NCBI GenBank assembly: GCA_022818135.1
Contig: JAFMSR010000018.1
Span: forward strand, 18,528,595 to 18,592,594
DNA length: 64,000 nt
Source of the DNA: Saxidomus purpurata
Lineage: Eukaryota > Mollusca > Bivalvia > Venerida > Veneridae
Direction: 5' to 3'
The position numbers were made by a program, and so were the translations under genes. This document shows positions 22,946-37,109 of the stretch, in pieces. The notes beneath the pieces were generated by a model, which saw nothing but the letters and a program-made list of their open reading frames with translations, made no database searches and was not told the origin of the DNA. The first letter of the stretch is position 1, and each line of letters begins with the position of its first letter.

Positions 22946-25900
22946 AGGTACTAAAATGTTTGAGAAGCGAGAGTTTTTGCATCTGTAATATTGATGTTTT
23001 AAGATTTAATGAAAATTCAGTTTCAGGGCTAAAGAATAGGTGAATTAAGTCATACCTCAGAAAATTAGAAGATTGATATTTATACACCAGTATTACAAAA
23101 TATAAACAGGTATGCAATATACTGGACTTAACACCTGTTTTTTATATATACATTTGTAATTATCACATACCCAGTATAATTTAAACTGTAAGGGAAAAAT
23201 TTTTCCATGCATTATTAAGCAATAACTCATAGTAGGATACTGGTCAGTATAGCTTTAACTAATAAATAATATAAACAATAGATCTCTATTTTTCTTAGCT
23301 AAGGGTCTAGCTTTGTAAATACATGTACAAACATTTTGACTATTTCAAATACAATGTATAGTAATAGTCATGGGAACCAGAACTATTGCTATTTGAAAAG
23401 ATCCTTATGTACAAATTCCATAACCTCATCAACAGTTCCTCAGACAGACAGATGAACATGTTTAATTCACTTCTGATTGGACACAGACCAGCAGGTTGAT
23501 TTTCATATGCAGCTTGGATCATTAAATAGGTTTTGCCATTTAAAATTCATGAGATTCATTCTGTTGTCACATTTAGGACATTAATGTGTTAAGTTCATTA
23601 GAATGTATATTAATTATAGTCAGCACACTCTTATCTGTCATTTTTAGATTCACTAGAATTATAAATGGTGCAATCTGATCTGACCTGTCATTCTTAGGTG
23701 CACTAGAATTATAGATGGTGCAATCTGATCTGACAATATTAACCAATTTATACCTAGATTTTTTAGCAAGTTTAATGTTTTAAAATAGGGGTGTTTTGCA
23801 GATTTATGATTCAAAAGTCCAGATCAGACAATATTGTTTGTGTCGCCTGCTTCAGAGTGTAGCTATTTGAAAAGGATGTGTATTTATTTGAGGCTAGGTG
23901 CAAATGGGATAAGGTTTACTTGACCATTAATGAGTGACAGCTTGCCAATCAAAACTACGTGTTTCTTACTCAAATAGAGTGAGATTGCCCTGTATTGGTC
24001 AATATGGAGTTATCCATAATGCCATACAACCAATGAGTAACAGTGCCAGGTCAGTTTGAGCCGACTATAAAAGTGAATATAAATACTAAATGTATATACC
24101 TTAGTGCAACAGTAGACCTATGGCAATATTAATGGGCCCTGCTGTATGAAAACCGAATACATGCAAATGCCTTCGCCAGATCAGCCTGTATATCAGAGCA
24201 TTACAGTCTGATTTGAATCCTAATTATTTACGTTATTTTCACAGACAACCCAAATAGCTCATAAATGATCCATGTAGTTATGATTGTGTTCAACAGTAAT
24301 AGCACATCTTTCTCCTTTTACTACAGCTACATTATTTCAACTGTTGGTTTTTCCACAGCAGGGTCGAAACTTTGAGTAATGTCGCAGACAATCCCCAAGT
24401 ACGTATATACATGTAAGTCCATGGTAACATGTACTGGATTAGAAATAGGCTTGTATATAATGCCAGTGTAATTAATTTATTCACATATTGATATTACGAA
24501 TACATTGTATATGGATCTGAAAATCAAAATCCATCGTTTTTCATTATCATTTTTAGACTCATTTTAAGACTTTATTTTCATGTTTGTAAAATGAAACACA
24601 TATCAAGGACCAATCAAACGACAGCTGTAACTTGAATGTACAGTGGTGATAGGGTTAGTTATATATATCGTTTGACCAAGATAGAGTTTGATCAAAACGA
24701 GTCTTTAGGGTAGGACTAACTTGGAAATTTGTTGACGACTTTAACATAAAACACATACGGTTTCTATTCTGATGCACTTGTAACATCAATTCTGATTGGT
24801 TAAGTCATTTAAATCTGCAATGATTAAAAATCTATTTATATATAGTTTGCAAAGATATCGCCGCATTAGAATAGGGCTATCCATTAAGTGATTTTGACCT
24901 CTGTGTCAGTAGACAGGTTTTAATGGTCGCAAAAGTTTTAGCGGCTCCAGCTAATGCTGTTAAAAATATTTGCAACATTAGAGAAATGTAATTTACTATT
25001 GGCCCTATATTGCATCTTGAGTTTGAATAGTGTTGACCTACAAAATGTTTTTGTCTGTATTTGTCAGTGCCAAACTTAGATTGACCACATGTTTAAGTGA
25101 CAGTTGTCGTTTGTTTGACCTTTGATGGATCTATTGTGATACGTTGTTATTCAGACACAATAATGTGCCATTTTCATATTTTTATTTTGTTAGCGATTGT
25201 CATGTCATGAGTCATGTATATAATCTCTTATAAGCTCAAATAGCCTAATTATGAGCTGAAAATTATGAGCTTTATTATGAGCTCATGTAACTTGTGCTTA
25301 ATTACGAGCCGTGCATGGTGAATGAGAGCTTTAGTCAGGGATACTGTTTACTTACTGTGCACAGCAGTAAATTTAGGAATTACCGTATATTTGGAAAATA
25401 TTCATAAATATCGTATACTTGTCATAAATACTTAATCCTGATTGGCTAATATACCAGATTCAAATGCCAGGTCCGTAAAAGTATATGTAGACTTTGTCTT
25501 GGGTACAGGTCAGCAAAACTATATGTTGATGTCAACATTAATCTATAATTGTACAGATCAAAGAATTAAAGGCTTTATTCAAAAGATTTTAGGACTTTTT
25601 AATTTTTAAGTACTGAGTGCAAATGTAATACTGTGTCAACTAAATTGTTTTATCATATGCCATCACAGACACGGCTAATGCCTTAAAAAATCAAATCAGT
25701 ACTTTTTAAAGCACTGCCATTTCTTTTTTACTTTTTCTTGAAATAATTTTATTTGCAGTTCATGGCAGAAGCTTATTGGAATTAACTCGGCATGGCCTAA
25801 GCTTCGGTACAGAAGTATTTTGCTTGGCTCGCTAGTTTCATCACACCAAGAATTGACCATTATTTTTACATTATCCGTCCAAGACATTTTATGCAAGGAT

Positions 25901-27110
25901 TTTCATTTTACCTCACATTATTGTAGAGTTTAGTATCTGTAATCTTAGCTGATCTAAGGCCAAACAAAAATATATGGGTTTCTGGTCTTTTTACCAAAAA
26001 AGTTAGGGTCAGTCAGTCAGTCTGGAGTCTTGTTTATTTTATTTTGCCGTTTTTCCTCTAAAAACACTTGAAGGTTGGTCTTTTTGATCATTTTCTTACA
26101 AGAAAGTTTGAGGGTCACTCAGTCAGTCAGTCAGGAGATCAGAAAAACATACATATTTTTTTGGCCTTATCAACTGGTAATTTAGCAAAATTACACAATG
26201 TATATTTGTTTATCTATACAGAGTAAAAGATACAATAAATAAGGTAACCCTTTAACACCATCAGTCACATTCATCACCAACAGGCGACCTTAAACACGAA
26301 AGAATGAATTAGCATCACTTCCCAATGTTAGAAACAATGATTTCTAACATGACAATTGTACATACTATGAACCTGTTCATGTGAGAGGGTTGATCAACAA
26401 ATGTCAAATCTTGGTCAAAAAGTTTGTTACTACATTGTACTATACTACCGGTACTTATTTGTATAAATTTAATGGACTCCATGGATTTAAATATCCACAA
26501 AATCTCATTTTATGAAGAATCCATGAAATTTTGTGACTGCAGTATCTGCCATAAATGCAGGTTTCCTAGCCATCACATTGCCTTTTCAGAATAGTATTTT
26601 TTTAAAGTCAACATATTAATGAAGTTTGTACATTTTTGTACTTTCATGCACAATCTCTACTACTGACTCAGTTGATCTGATTTCACTTCTATACTCATTT
26701 TTAATATCTATACGCGGATCTTACATCAAGAATTTTTATTCTATTGTCTTTATTTTACACAAAAAGCAGGAAGAAATAACTATAAAATGTCTTCCATAAT
26801 AACAATTATTGTTTAAGAATATATTGTACAGAAATTGTAAATATCATAATCATATGATAGATCTTTTTACATTGATATTTTACTTAAAATATTTTTAATA
26901 TGTATATTTGATAGACATACAGATTGTTAATTGATTAATGTTTCTTTTATTAACACAGAAGTATATGAAAACATGTAAGCAATTATTCTATCAGACTGTA
27001 ACAGTCATACTATTTGCATCAGAAACATTTTTTTCTGGATTACAGAAGCGTAAAAACTAAAAAATGTCTTCTGATAATTTGTACAAAAAAATCATTGTTT
27101 TTTCCATTAT
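22946..27110. other. Intergenic AT-rich DNA
   Basis: No gene is recognised. Small features include a direct repeat of about 55 bp at 23635-23735 (shared ATGGTGCAATCTGATCTGAC) and two GTCAGTCAGTCAG-containing segments at 26005-26025 and 26115-26135. Short frames here lack codon bias, splice logic or similarity. Confidence 0.5.
23632..23736 (+). repeat. Direct repeat pair, about 50 bp
   Basis: Two adjacent units share CTAGAATTATARATGGTGCA followed by ATCTGATCTGAC. Non-coding. Confidence 0.7.
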
Positions 27111-27111
27111 C

Positions 27112-27325
27112 AACCCTTACCAAAATGGTGGCAAGCAATTCTGCCTTTTTAAACAGTGCAGATCATGATCGGCCAACATACTCCTGCAGTCTGATCATGA
27201 TCTGCACTGTTCCCCTATTCATTCAGTAAAATTTCAGCAACCACCCCTTTGGGAGATAAATGGTACTGTCCAAATTGGAAGATGGAAGAGTCCATTTTTG
27301 AAATTCAGCTGGGTAAGGGTTAAGG
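27112..27325 (+). mobile_element. MITE copy, GATCATGATC family, best preserved
   Basis: Begins CAACCCTTACC and ends GGGTAAGGGTTAA, giving inverted ends of about 10 bp. The middle has CAGTGCAGATCATGATCGG and TGATCATGATCTGCACTG, an internal inverted repeat. It provides the family outline used for the other copies. Confidence 0.7.
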
Positions 27326-27599
27326 AGATTCTTTGTATAATTATGTAGTGGTTTTAGAAGGTAGTTTTTAACAGGTCAGATTTCACCAGTCAACATTCTG
27401 TCAGCATCAACATTAGCCTTTGTATTAGTGTCAGGAGTCATGTGTAAAATGATATGCATGTTGCGCAATCAGTTTACCTATTTCATACATTTCTATTACA
27501 TATGGGAGTCATGTAAACCTCCCATTAAATTATGGTAATAAAATATAAACTAAAGAAAATGATTTGTTGTTCAAATAGTAGTCCCCAACCGATCAGATT

Positions 27600-28440
27600 G
27601 TTTTGTACTTTAGGCTTGCTCCATTCCGTCCATCTGTAACTTCTATATGCATGGACCAATTTTCAAATAACTTCATGCTGTTGTTGCTCATACCACAAGG
27701 GTGTGTCATGCACTACACCCAGGGAGCTAGTTTGAAGGTCAAGGTCACACTTCAAAACCTGTTTTGTAGGAATATATACCAGTACTTTGTGTCCAGGCTG
27801 TTACTAAGATGCATAGACTGATTTTGAAATAACTTCATACAGTTGTTGCCCTTACCACAAGGGTGTATAGTGCACCTCACTTTGGAAGCTATCTTAAAGG
27901 TCAAGGTTACACTTGGGCTCAAAGTATGATATAGGGTTGTATATTATACAGTGGTCCATACCACAAGGTTGTGTCATTCACAAAATCCAGGTGTCAACCT
28001 TGAAGGTCTAGGTCAAAGTTATGGCTCAAAAACTCTAAAGTTTTATATTATGGTATTTAATGACTGTATATTATAATGCATACACTGATTTTGAAATAAC
28101 TCCAGAGTTGTCCATTTCTTACCAGCTCAAGGTCACATTTCAGGGCCAAGGGTCAAAAGAATATGTTCAAATGGAGAGGACATTTAATATCCATGTACCA
28201 ACTAAGCCCGCTCAAGGTGAAGGTCACATTTAGGGTAAATGGTCTCCCATACCTTGTAAATCATTTCCTTGAAACCTTCGGGTAATGTAGAGAATGTGAA
28301 GATTTGAACCGAGCTTGGCTCAAGGTCACATTGAAAGTCAGAGGTCATCAGATAACTTGGAGGGATTTTCATCAAACTTTGGTCAAATGGTAATCTCATC
28401 ATGATGAAAAAGGTAAAGGGCACTCCTGGGATGAAAGGCC
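27600..28440 (+). repeat. Degenerate core-repeat element
   Basis: Diverged repeats of about 160 bp share TACCACAAGGGTGT, AAGGTCAAGGTCACACTT and TTTGAAATAACTTCATA. The AAGGTCAAGGTCA theme recurs down to 28330. This looks like the decayed inside of a non-autonomous element; the ends are not clear. Confidence 0.55.
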
Positions 28441-29374
28441 ATGTGATTATATCTCCAAAACCCCTTAAAGGGTTTTCATCAAATGTTCATATCATTCTGT
28501 AATACATATGTATTTGGTTTGGGACTTCGTATTCTTGCATACCCCCCGGGGAAAGTACTGGCGGATCCCAGCACGCGGAGGGAAGTGATCAGCCTATACT
28601 TTCCCTAGGAAAAGTACATCGCAGCCTTACTTAACAGCATCCAACCTCCTCCGACTACTTCTGTATTCAACTCCTACCTGGAACACTTTATTTCCAGGAT
28701 ACGTTTCACGGTGGTTTATTTGTAAAAGATAGTCATAATTTTCATAAATTTAAACTACGGTCTCATAAGAAAGCACAAACTTTGATAGTTTTCAAATAAA
28801 TGTAACAGGAATTTCATTTTTAGAACGAATATCCATGTAGTTTTGAAACGAGAGCTGATTGCGAAAAGAAATGGTGCTTTTTATGGTGTCATAAGAAAGA
28901 GCATCAGATTTTAGGAATGTATAGCAACAGAATCTATTCACATTTCAAGGAACAAACCTGCATTCATATGTTTTTCAAAACAACAATGGCGGTTAATGAC
29001 GTCACAGTTTCTCTTCATAAGTGAAGTCACTGTGTAAACAAAAACAGTACATTAAGTCGATGTGGATGGTATAGTCGCATTAATGAAATAAACTGGACGT
29101 GCGTCAGGGGAATTTCTGTTTAGGATTTAATTAATATCTTTTTGTTTCACCACGTAAATAAAGTACAGTTTTGAATGCCATCAAGCACTATGTATTTAGC
29201 GCAAGATACATGCACAGTGGTTAATTCACGTGTGAACCTACCAAATTTCCTACGCAAGGGTGCCATGCAGGGAATTATATTTAATCAACATGAAGTTTTG
29301 ATTTACCGCAACATAGTATTAAGCGGTTTTATCGTAGAAACTGCAATGAAATCAAATAAGGTATGCAAGAAAAA

Positions 29375-29529
29375 GGATCTTGCATGGCCTTCTGTGGAGG
29401 ACTGGGTTGTCCCGACCCTCGGGAATGCGGGGGGAAGTCGGAACCTTGCTTCGCCCGGTTCCTCCTTTCCCCCCGCTTTCCCTCTGGTCGGGACAACCCA
29501 GTCCTCCACAGCAGGCCATGAAAGATCCT
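29375..29529. repeat. GC-rich near-perfect hairpin, about 70-bp arms
   Basis: The left arm starts AGGATCTTGCATGGCCTTCT and the right arm is its near-exact reverse complement, ending GGCCATGAAAGATCCT. The loop is 11 bases between GGAACC and GGTTCC. Only a few mismatches are seen by eye. It is far more GC-rich than its surroundings. Similar short frames on both strands arise from the symmetry. It could be a foldback element or a small-RNA precursor. Confidence 0.85.
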
Positions 29530-29661
29530 CATATTCTCATTCATGTGTTTGATATTGGACTTCATTTTGAAGGCATTTTGATAAGGCTGTATCCCTATTT
29601 CTAACTTAACTTGTTTGTATACATGTATATATAAAAAAATAAAATTAGACGTAAAAAATAT

Positions 29662-31741
29662 TTATACCCCCAAAACAAAGTTTGGGTGGGTATATAGGAG
29701 TCACCCAGTGGTTGGTCAGCCGGGCGGTCCGTTGCATTTTCCTTGTCCAGAGAATAACTTGAAAACTACTACTTTGAATTCAATACAACTTCTTACAATG
29801 GTCAAGTACATTGAGAGGAAGTGCAGTGCAAAATAACCATAACTCCATCTTGACTCATTAGAGTTATTGACCTTTGTTACTTTTCCTTGTCCAGAGCATA
29901 ACTTGAAAACTACTGTTTGGAATTCAATACAACTTCATACAATGGTCAAGCACATTGGAAGGAAGTGCAGTGTACAAGAACCATAACTCTATCTTGAGTA
30001 ATTACAGAGTTATTGCCCTTTGTCACTTTTCCTTGTCCGGAGCATAACTTGAAAACTACTGGTTGGACTTCAATACAACTTCATACAATGGTCCAGCACA
30101 ATGAGAGGAAGTGCAGTGCACAGCAAACCATTACTCTTTCTTGACTCATTACAGAGTTATTGCCCTTTTTTACTTTTCCTTGTCCAGAGCATAACTTGAA
30201 AACTACTGGTTGGAATTCAATACAACTTCATACAATTGTCAAGCACAATGAGAGGAAGTGCAGTGTACAAGAACCATAACTCTATCTTGACTCATGACAG
30301 AGTTATTGCCCTGTGTTACTTTTCTTTGTCTGCAGCATAACTTGAAAACTACTGGTTGGAATTCAATACAACTTCATACAATGGTCAAGTACATTTACAG
30401 GAAGTGCAGTGTGCAGGAACCATAACTCTTTCTTGACTCATTACAGAGTTATTGCCCTTTGTTACTTTTCCTTGTCCAGAGCATAATTCGAAAACTACTG
30501 GTTGGAATTCAATATAACTTCATACAATGGTCAAGTGCATTGAGAGGAAGTGCAGTGTGCAGGAACCATAACTCCATCTCGACTAATTAAAAAGTTATTG
30601 CCTTTTGTCAACTTTTCCTTGTCCGGAGCACTACTTGAAAACTACTGGTTGGAATTCAATACAACTTCATACAATTGTCAAGCACATTGGAAGGAAGTGC
30701 AGTGTACAAGAACCATAACTCTATCTTGAGTAATTACAGAGTAATTGCCCTTTGTCACTTTTCCTTGTCTGGAGCATAACTTGAAAACTACTGGTTGGAC
30801 TTCAATACAACTTCATATAATGGTCCAGCACAATGAGAGGAAGTGCAGTGCACAGCAAACCATTACTCTTTCTTGACTCATTACAGAGTTATTGCCCTTT
30901 GTTACTTTTCCTTGTCCAGAGCATAACTTGAAAACTACTGGTTGGAATTCAATACAACTTCATACAATTGTCAAGCACAATGAGAGGAAGTGCAGTGTAC
31001 AAGAACCATAACTCTATCTTGACTCATGACAGAGTTATTGCCCTGTGTTACTTTTCTTTGCCTGCAGCATAACTTGAAAACTACTGGTTGGAATTTAATA
31101 CAACTTCATACAATGGTCAAGTACATTTACAGGAAGTGCAGTGCACAGCAAACCATTACTCTTTCTTGACTCATTACAGAGTTATTGCCCTTTTTTACTT
31201 TTCCTTGTCCAGAGCATAACTTGAAAACTACTGGTTGGAATTCAATACAACTTCATACAATTGTCAAGCACAATGAGAGGAAGTGCAGTGCTCAAGAACC
31301 ATAACTCTATCTTGACTCATGACAGAGTTATTGCCCTGTGTTACTTTTCTTTGTCTGCAGCATAACTTGAAAACTACTGGTTGGAATTCAATACAACTTC
31401 ATACAATTGTCAAGCACAATGAGAGGAAGTGCAGTGTACAAAAACCATAAATCTTTTATTATTAATTACAGAGTTATTGCCCATTTTTACTTTTCCTTGT
31501 CCCAGAGCGAAACTTGAAAACTACTGGTTGGAATTCAACACAATTTTATACAATGGGCCAGCACAATGAGAGGAAGTGCAGTGTACAAGAACCATAACTT
31601 CATCTTGACTAATTACAGAGTTACTGCCAAGAACCGTATCTCCATTTTAGTTTTTTTTGCAAGGCATTGTGTTACTACGAACTTCCTCAGTTTATAAAGC
31701 AGTCTTTCGGGGGTATTAATAACATTTAGTAATAGGTCTAG
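29662..31741 (+). mobile_element. Helitron-like element with 146-bp core repeats, copy 2
   Basis: Same start (TTATACCCCC), hairpin and 3' end (TTTCGGGGGTATTAATAACA, hairpin region, CTAG before T) as copy 1, but with about 13-14 core units. Several diagnostic variants recur at 730 bp, for example GGAAGGAAGTGCAGTGTAC near 29958 and 30688, so five units act as a higher-order repeat. Non-coding. Confidence 0.82.
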
Positions 31742-34700
31742 TTAAATTTGCAAGGTATGTGACTGTTGTGATTTTTCTGATCATTGGCAGAGGTTGCAAT
31801 GGAATTCTGTCAGAAGCAGAGAAAACCTGGTACTGTAATGCACATAAATTCTGTCTGTGTAAGTATATATCGGTAACATTTATGATTGATAACCTTGGCA
31901 TGTGCAAGATTTTCACTTGTATATTGCAAGGCTGATATGGAAAATTTTGAATATTTAGAACATACTCTGTTGAAGAAGATACATTTTGTATGATTATTGT
32001 ATGGTCCTAGATGTAATTGGATGGTAAAAATATGCCTCTTTCAATAGTCGTGAGTCTGTGAGCTATAGGCTTTGTGGTTCCTGAAAAGAGTTGCTTCCCT
32101 ATTTGTTGCCATAGCAATAAGAGTTGTTTATTGAATGCATTCCTTTAAGCAACTTTGGTAGGACTTCATGCAAGGACTAAGGAACATTTGTGCCAAGTTT
32201 CATCAACACTGCATGCCAATGATGAAATTCAGTGGAGATGTTATTTGAAGGTGAACTAATTCATAAATGTGTAAAGGAACCGGTTTCTCATTTGACAGAG
32301 TCATCAAATAGCAGACTTCATACAGGTTTCAACAGTAACCCTAGACTGGAAATTACATCACACCCATGGTCATAGTTTCTATTCAAAGCATGCCATGACT
32401 ATGTGTCAAACAAAGTAAATTCTGTGTTGCGCATTTTAGACAGCATCATCAGGCAATCATTAAATATCTAACATCTTAATGTTCTCCTACCCCCTTTTCT
32501 GGCAACTGTGCATATTTACATATTTTTTTCTTTTAACCATATATTAATAACCTTTCAAACTCAAGTTTATTTACAGAATTCTTTTGAGGCCTCCGGAGCA
32601 ACATGTTTAGGAAGTAACCCCTGATGAAAATGGGTGTGACAGTTTATCTACAAGGGAGAGTCTGAGCAAAATATGTGACAATGATTCCTAAACACCAAAG
32701 GTACAGGCTTGTTCCCATAAACATGTGGTCAATCAACGTATTATTAACTGAAGTTAAAGGACAACAATATCTTCCAGCAGTCAGTATGGTCTGAACAACG
32801 TCATACCAAAAGCAGAACTAAATTTCTTACAGGTTTTTAAAATAACAGATGGGAAATCAAATCACCCTGCAAAAAGTTTAACAGTAAAACCCAAGGTAAC
32901 ATAGCATTCTGTTCAACATCCAACCATTCCATAAGGTACTACATTTTCATGGTCGTTTCGCACACACAAAATTTATAGTTTATTGATGTTTAAAGCCTTC
33001 ACCATCATTTCACTTCTCACGTGTCCATGGTCAGGATATTTATCATTAACATACTTAACATCTGCAAGTGTCTGCTGCTACCCCTGGTTACTGTAAATGC
33101 TGATGCTTTTATTGTACATGTTGAATTTTTGGGTAATTTTTTTATTTTAATTTCTGGATATACTCCTTTCAGATAAGATTTATACTATTGCCAATTTTAA
33201 ATTTGCACACAAGTCGGTTTGATAATCAAATCTTGAAATTTTTGTCACAAAAAATACCAAATTTACAGTAGGTCAAAATTCAGAGCTTTTTATGGCAATT
33301 CACACACAAGAATTTTATCTTCACATACATGTACAACAATTCAAAATCCTAACTCATGCTTCAGTTCATGTTATACTTGCAAGCATCAGTACTCCATATC
33401 ATGGACTGACCATTTTTCCTACTAGTTATGCTGATAAAACATATCCATAACTTGTATTCAGTACCTCTGTACTTGCAGATAAACATGTAAAAATATACAA
33501 AACTATGCCTAACTACTTTCTAACAACAACTGTCGCAAGAATCAGCATGCAGAATGACCTCGCCCAAAATTACTTGTTCTACAAGTCTTTGTTCAACCTT
33601 AGTTGTTTTCTTTCCGTAAAACATCAGAACAGACATGCTCAATTGATTCTGTATTGCATGTTTTGACAGACGTAACAGTAACAAGGATTTTTAAAAAAGA
33701 TTTTCTGAAGTTCCTTTAACCAATCATTACTATTGGCTGAAATCATACAATTAAGCTACACACAGATGCTTCAGGTGAAAGTACAATGGACCATTTCGCT
33801 TTTTTAGGAAAAATGTTAATGTCTACATAAGCCTATTGTTAAGGGATTATTTTTTTTCATGGCTAGGTCAACTGCACACAAACGGTATCACAAACAGACC
33901 CACATATTCTTTTTGTGCAAACCTGGCCAACCACTTGACACGTGATGTTCCAATGTGGCCATTAGATAACCCAGCGAATTAATTTTAATATTATTGTTAA
34001 CACTGGAACAGTCTATTCTCTCCTTAAATCTAACAATGTAATCAGAATGGACCTAAGGACCTCTAATGCTTAAACAAGCAGATTTTACAAACCTTTCAAA
34101 GTTTAGCTAATTATCTGACTATCACATTGAATTAAAATCTACTACAAAAACCGGTCAACTTTAAACACTTGTAACAAATTTTTCTACCGATTTCAACACA
34201 ATCATGTAAAACTACATGACGGGTAAATGTTTTTTTAACAGAAAATTGCTAATTGAAGGCAAGCATTGTCTAGTGCTTATAAAAATGTGCACTCGGCTAT
34301 CAAACGAAACAATACAAAGGAACAGTAAACACTTTTTCTCTCAAAATTATTTCTGTATAAAAACAGACTATACAAAAAGATCACTTCTTTGGTAAATTAA
34401 TGTTCAACAATTTATAAAATCTTAATCTTAATACATGCATGTAATTAATGTTTCAATTGTAAAATAAATGAAGTCTGAAATTTCCATAAAGAAATAAGAC
34501 GAAAAGTACACAACAATTTGTGTGTGAATGACATCCGTGGTCTTTAATGTTATAGTGTTTTCTTTCGCTACTATTAATTGCAAATTTTACTAGGGACAAT
34601 TTATTTGGAACAGATGAAAATACAATCTTCCCAAAGTAAATAACTTTTAAGTGTGTGACACGTGTGACAGAAGGAACTTGTGGTCACGCTCTGTTAAGTA

Positions 34701-36936
34701 GGGATCAGAATAACTTTCACCAGAAAATATAAGCTGGTATAATCGCAAAGCAGACAGTGCACGCCCACATAAGCTGGTATAATTGAAACGCCCTTTTTCT
34801 TCTGATACTCCAATACAGATAAACAGCGTTATAAAAATGTCTTTATAACTTCAATAAACTGATGGAGGTATATGTAAAACTAAAACCGTTTCCATTGGAA
34901 ACTAATGCCCCAACTGTTTGACCTTTCGCCTGAGAAAAAAAAAAGTTTCCAAAATAATAACGGGCCATAATTTAAGTAAAGATAGTCAGGAGTCCCAATT
35001 CTTACCATTACACTCCCCTTTACTAAAAGGTTGCTCATCTGTGAACCTTTATAGTTAAACCTCATAAAATATGTACTACAAATTGGACAATTCTTATCTA
35101 CTTTACTTTTTCAAATGAAAACGTAAGTCTCATTCAACTATATTTAATTATCTCTAGATCACGGTTGCTAATCTGTGAAAGTTTGAAGCACATTCTCTCA
35201 ACTACTAGCGTGGAATTGTATGCAAGAAAGTTTAGGATGAACATACGTATGAATGGACAAGACCAACAAGGAGTGCCACCAACCTTGTCAGGGCATAGAA
35301 AGAAATCATTATTCAATCACTAAAATGAAAAGCCTTTTTTTTACACACATGTACAATCCTATATTACACATGTCTAACCCATGGTAAGGTGATGTGAAAT
35401 GGATGTTACACTTAAATTTCTTACTCATACTTAAGTCTTTTCACGTAGCATTCTACCATATCCCTATTTTACTACTACCACCGTGAAGCCTAAATTTCAC
35501 TAATCACAAAAACAAGCTTTCTCTAAACGTAGCATTTGGATATGTTTTGAAAGGTAGACTTTTAGGTTTATATACATTTTCAAGATTCCGAATTTTCAAT
35601 CTTTGAAGCCTGTATAGCCAATTTTTGAAGCCCAAGACAATACTAAAAATCATACTTGGACAAAATTACACAATGAAAGTAGTATCTAACACAAACTTAA
35701 AACAATTTATTTAACATTCATACATAAAAATACACTTATTTTATACAACATATTTACATTCATTTTACTAAAAAAATCAATTTCTGCTCACAGGCATACT
35801 ATACCATCATCTCCAAAGTTTATTCATTCTTCATTCTCTCCTTCATTTATTCTTCAGTCTATCAAAACTGCATTCATTCTTCTACTCAACAAATAAAAAA
35901 ACGAAAGACTTTGGTTGAAAACCCACCTCCTCCTTAACTACAAACTGTCGCAAAACCTCCATGCCTTCACTATAAGCACATCTCAACTTCAATGCAATAA
36001 TGCCCGTCTTCAACAAAGTATGTCGTCACAGATTTTTATGTGTACTTTATCAATGGCAATATTTCATAACAAAAATGTTTAAGCAATTCTTAGCACAACT
36101 TAGGAACTTCAATAAAAAGAAAATCTGATCCAACTTCGAATTGTCAAAATGTCGACTTGTGCATTTGAGAGCATTGGATTCAAAGTTGCCCAAGTGATTC
36201 ACAAAAGGAAATTCAAATATGTTAACAAAGTATTAGTTTTTCCCAAAACATGGAAGAAATTACAGCTGGCAAAAAGAGTCAGACATTTCTATTATCTAAT
36301 TTATCTAATGAAAACCTTACTCAATAAATATAAATTTTGTTTCTTAACAGAAATAAACATGTTTCATTGAAATCTGCTCAGAGTCTTTCAAGCAGTATAT
36401 TAAATAAAATACACTACAATGTTTTTATTTCTTCCATTGACTTTACAGATACTTTATAGATTAAGAATCTGTGAGCTTCTTTACCATTCACTGAAGAAAA
36501 GCACTGCTGAGAACGGTGTAAAATCTCAAATATTTCTAAGAAGCTTGTGCAAAATATGAAGCTTCTGATTGGTTCGTATTGAAAATAAGCTATATTTTAG
36601 CCAATCAGAAAGCCAGTGACTTGAAGCTCAGACTGCGATGCCCTGCAGTGAATCTATCAGTGACATATATTTCAATATGTTCATATTTTCATACCGACAC
36701 AACTTAAGATCTGTTCTATGACATCTATTGGATGTAAACCTATCACAACTGTGTTGAAAAAAAAGAGAGTAAAAATCACAGAGAATATGTTTCTGTTTTA
36801 GTAACCTCTATGCCTGAGTGAGATCCTGACAGCAAATCAAAACGCTTTGACGGAATCTTTTATCATGTGACAATAAAACAGAACAGTTGATTTATCTGGG
36901 TTCTTTTTTAGCAACGGCACAAGTGTTTATACCATC
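31742..36936. other. Intergenic DNA and probable USP3 3' UTR
   Basis: No gene is recognised. On the minus strand AATAAA occurs at 36424-36429, about 510 bp past the USP3 stop, as a candidate polyadenylation signal. A small inverted repeat TTCTGATTGG / CCAATCAGAA lies at 36557-36609. Short direct repeats of ATAAGCTGGTATAAT are near 34729 and 34768. Confidence 0.45.
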
Positions 36937-37109
36937 TCAACTTCTTCCGCTACTATGGGAACCAGGTCTGCCATTACCGTTGGAAACATTCAGATAATCA
37001 GGTAGGCGTATTTCACGTCGTATGTAAAACAAAATGTATGCTTTACATCGCATGACTGTTTCAACATCGCAGGCCATCACAGAACTGTCATTAAAATGAT
37101 ACCACTGTC
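36937..37109 (-). CDS. USP3: USP3 exon 14, C-terminus
   Basis: Acceptor CATTTTCAG; ends in TGA at 36937-36939. [10 protein letters not shown] carries the third catalytic position, then [11 protein letters not shown]. The tail ([18 protein letters not shown]) is low complexity and not conserved with human. Confidence 0.96.

Noticed and set aside
29175..29604. Several overlapping frames on both strands sharing SRPxGxxGE text
   Set aside because: Both strands read alike because the DNA is a hairpin; no real coding signal.
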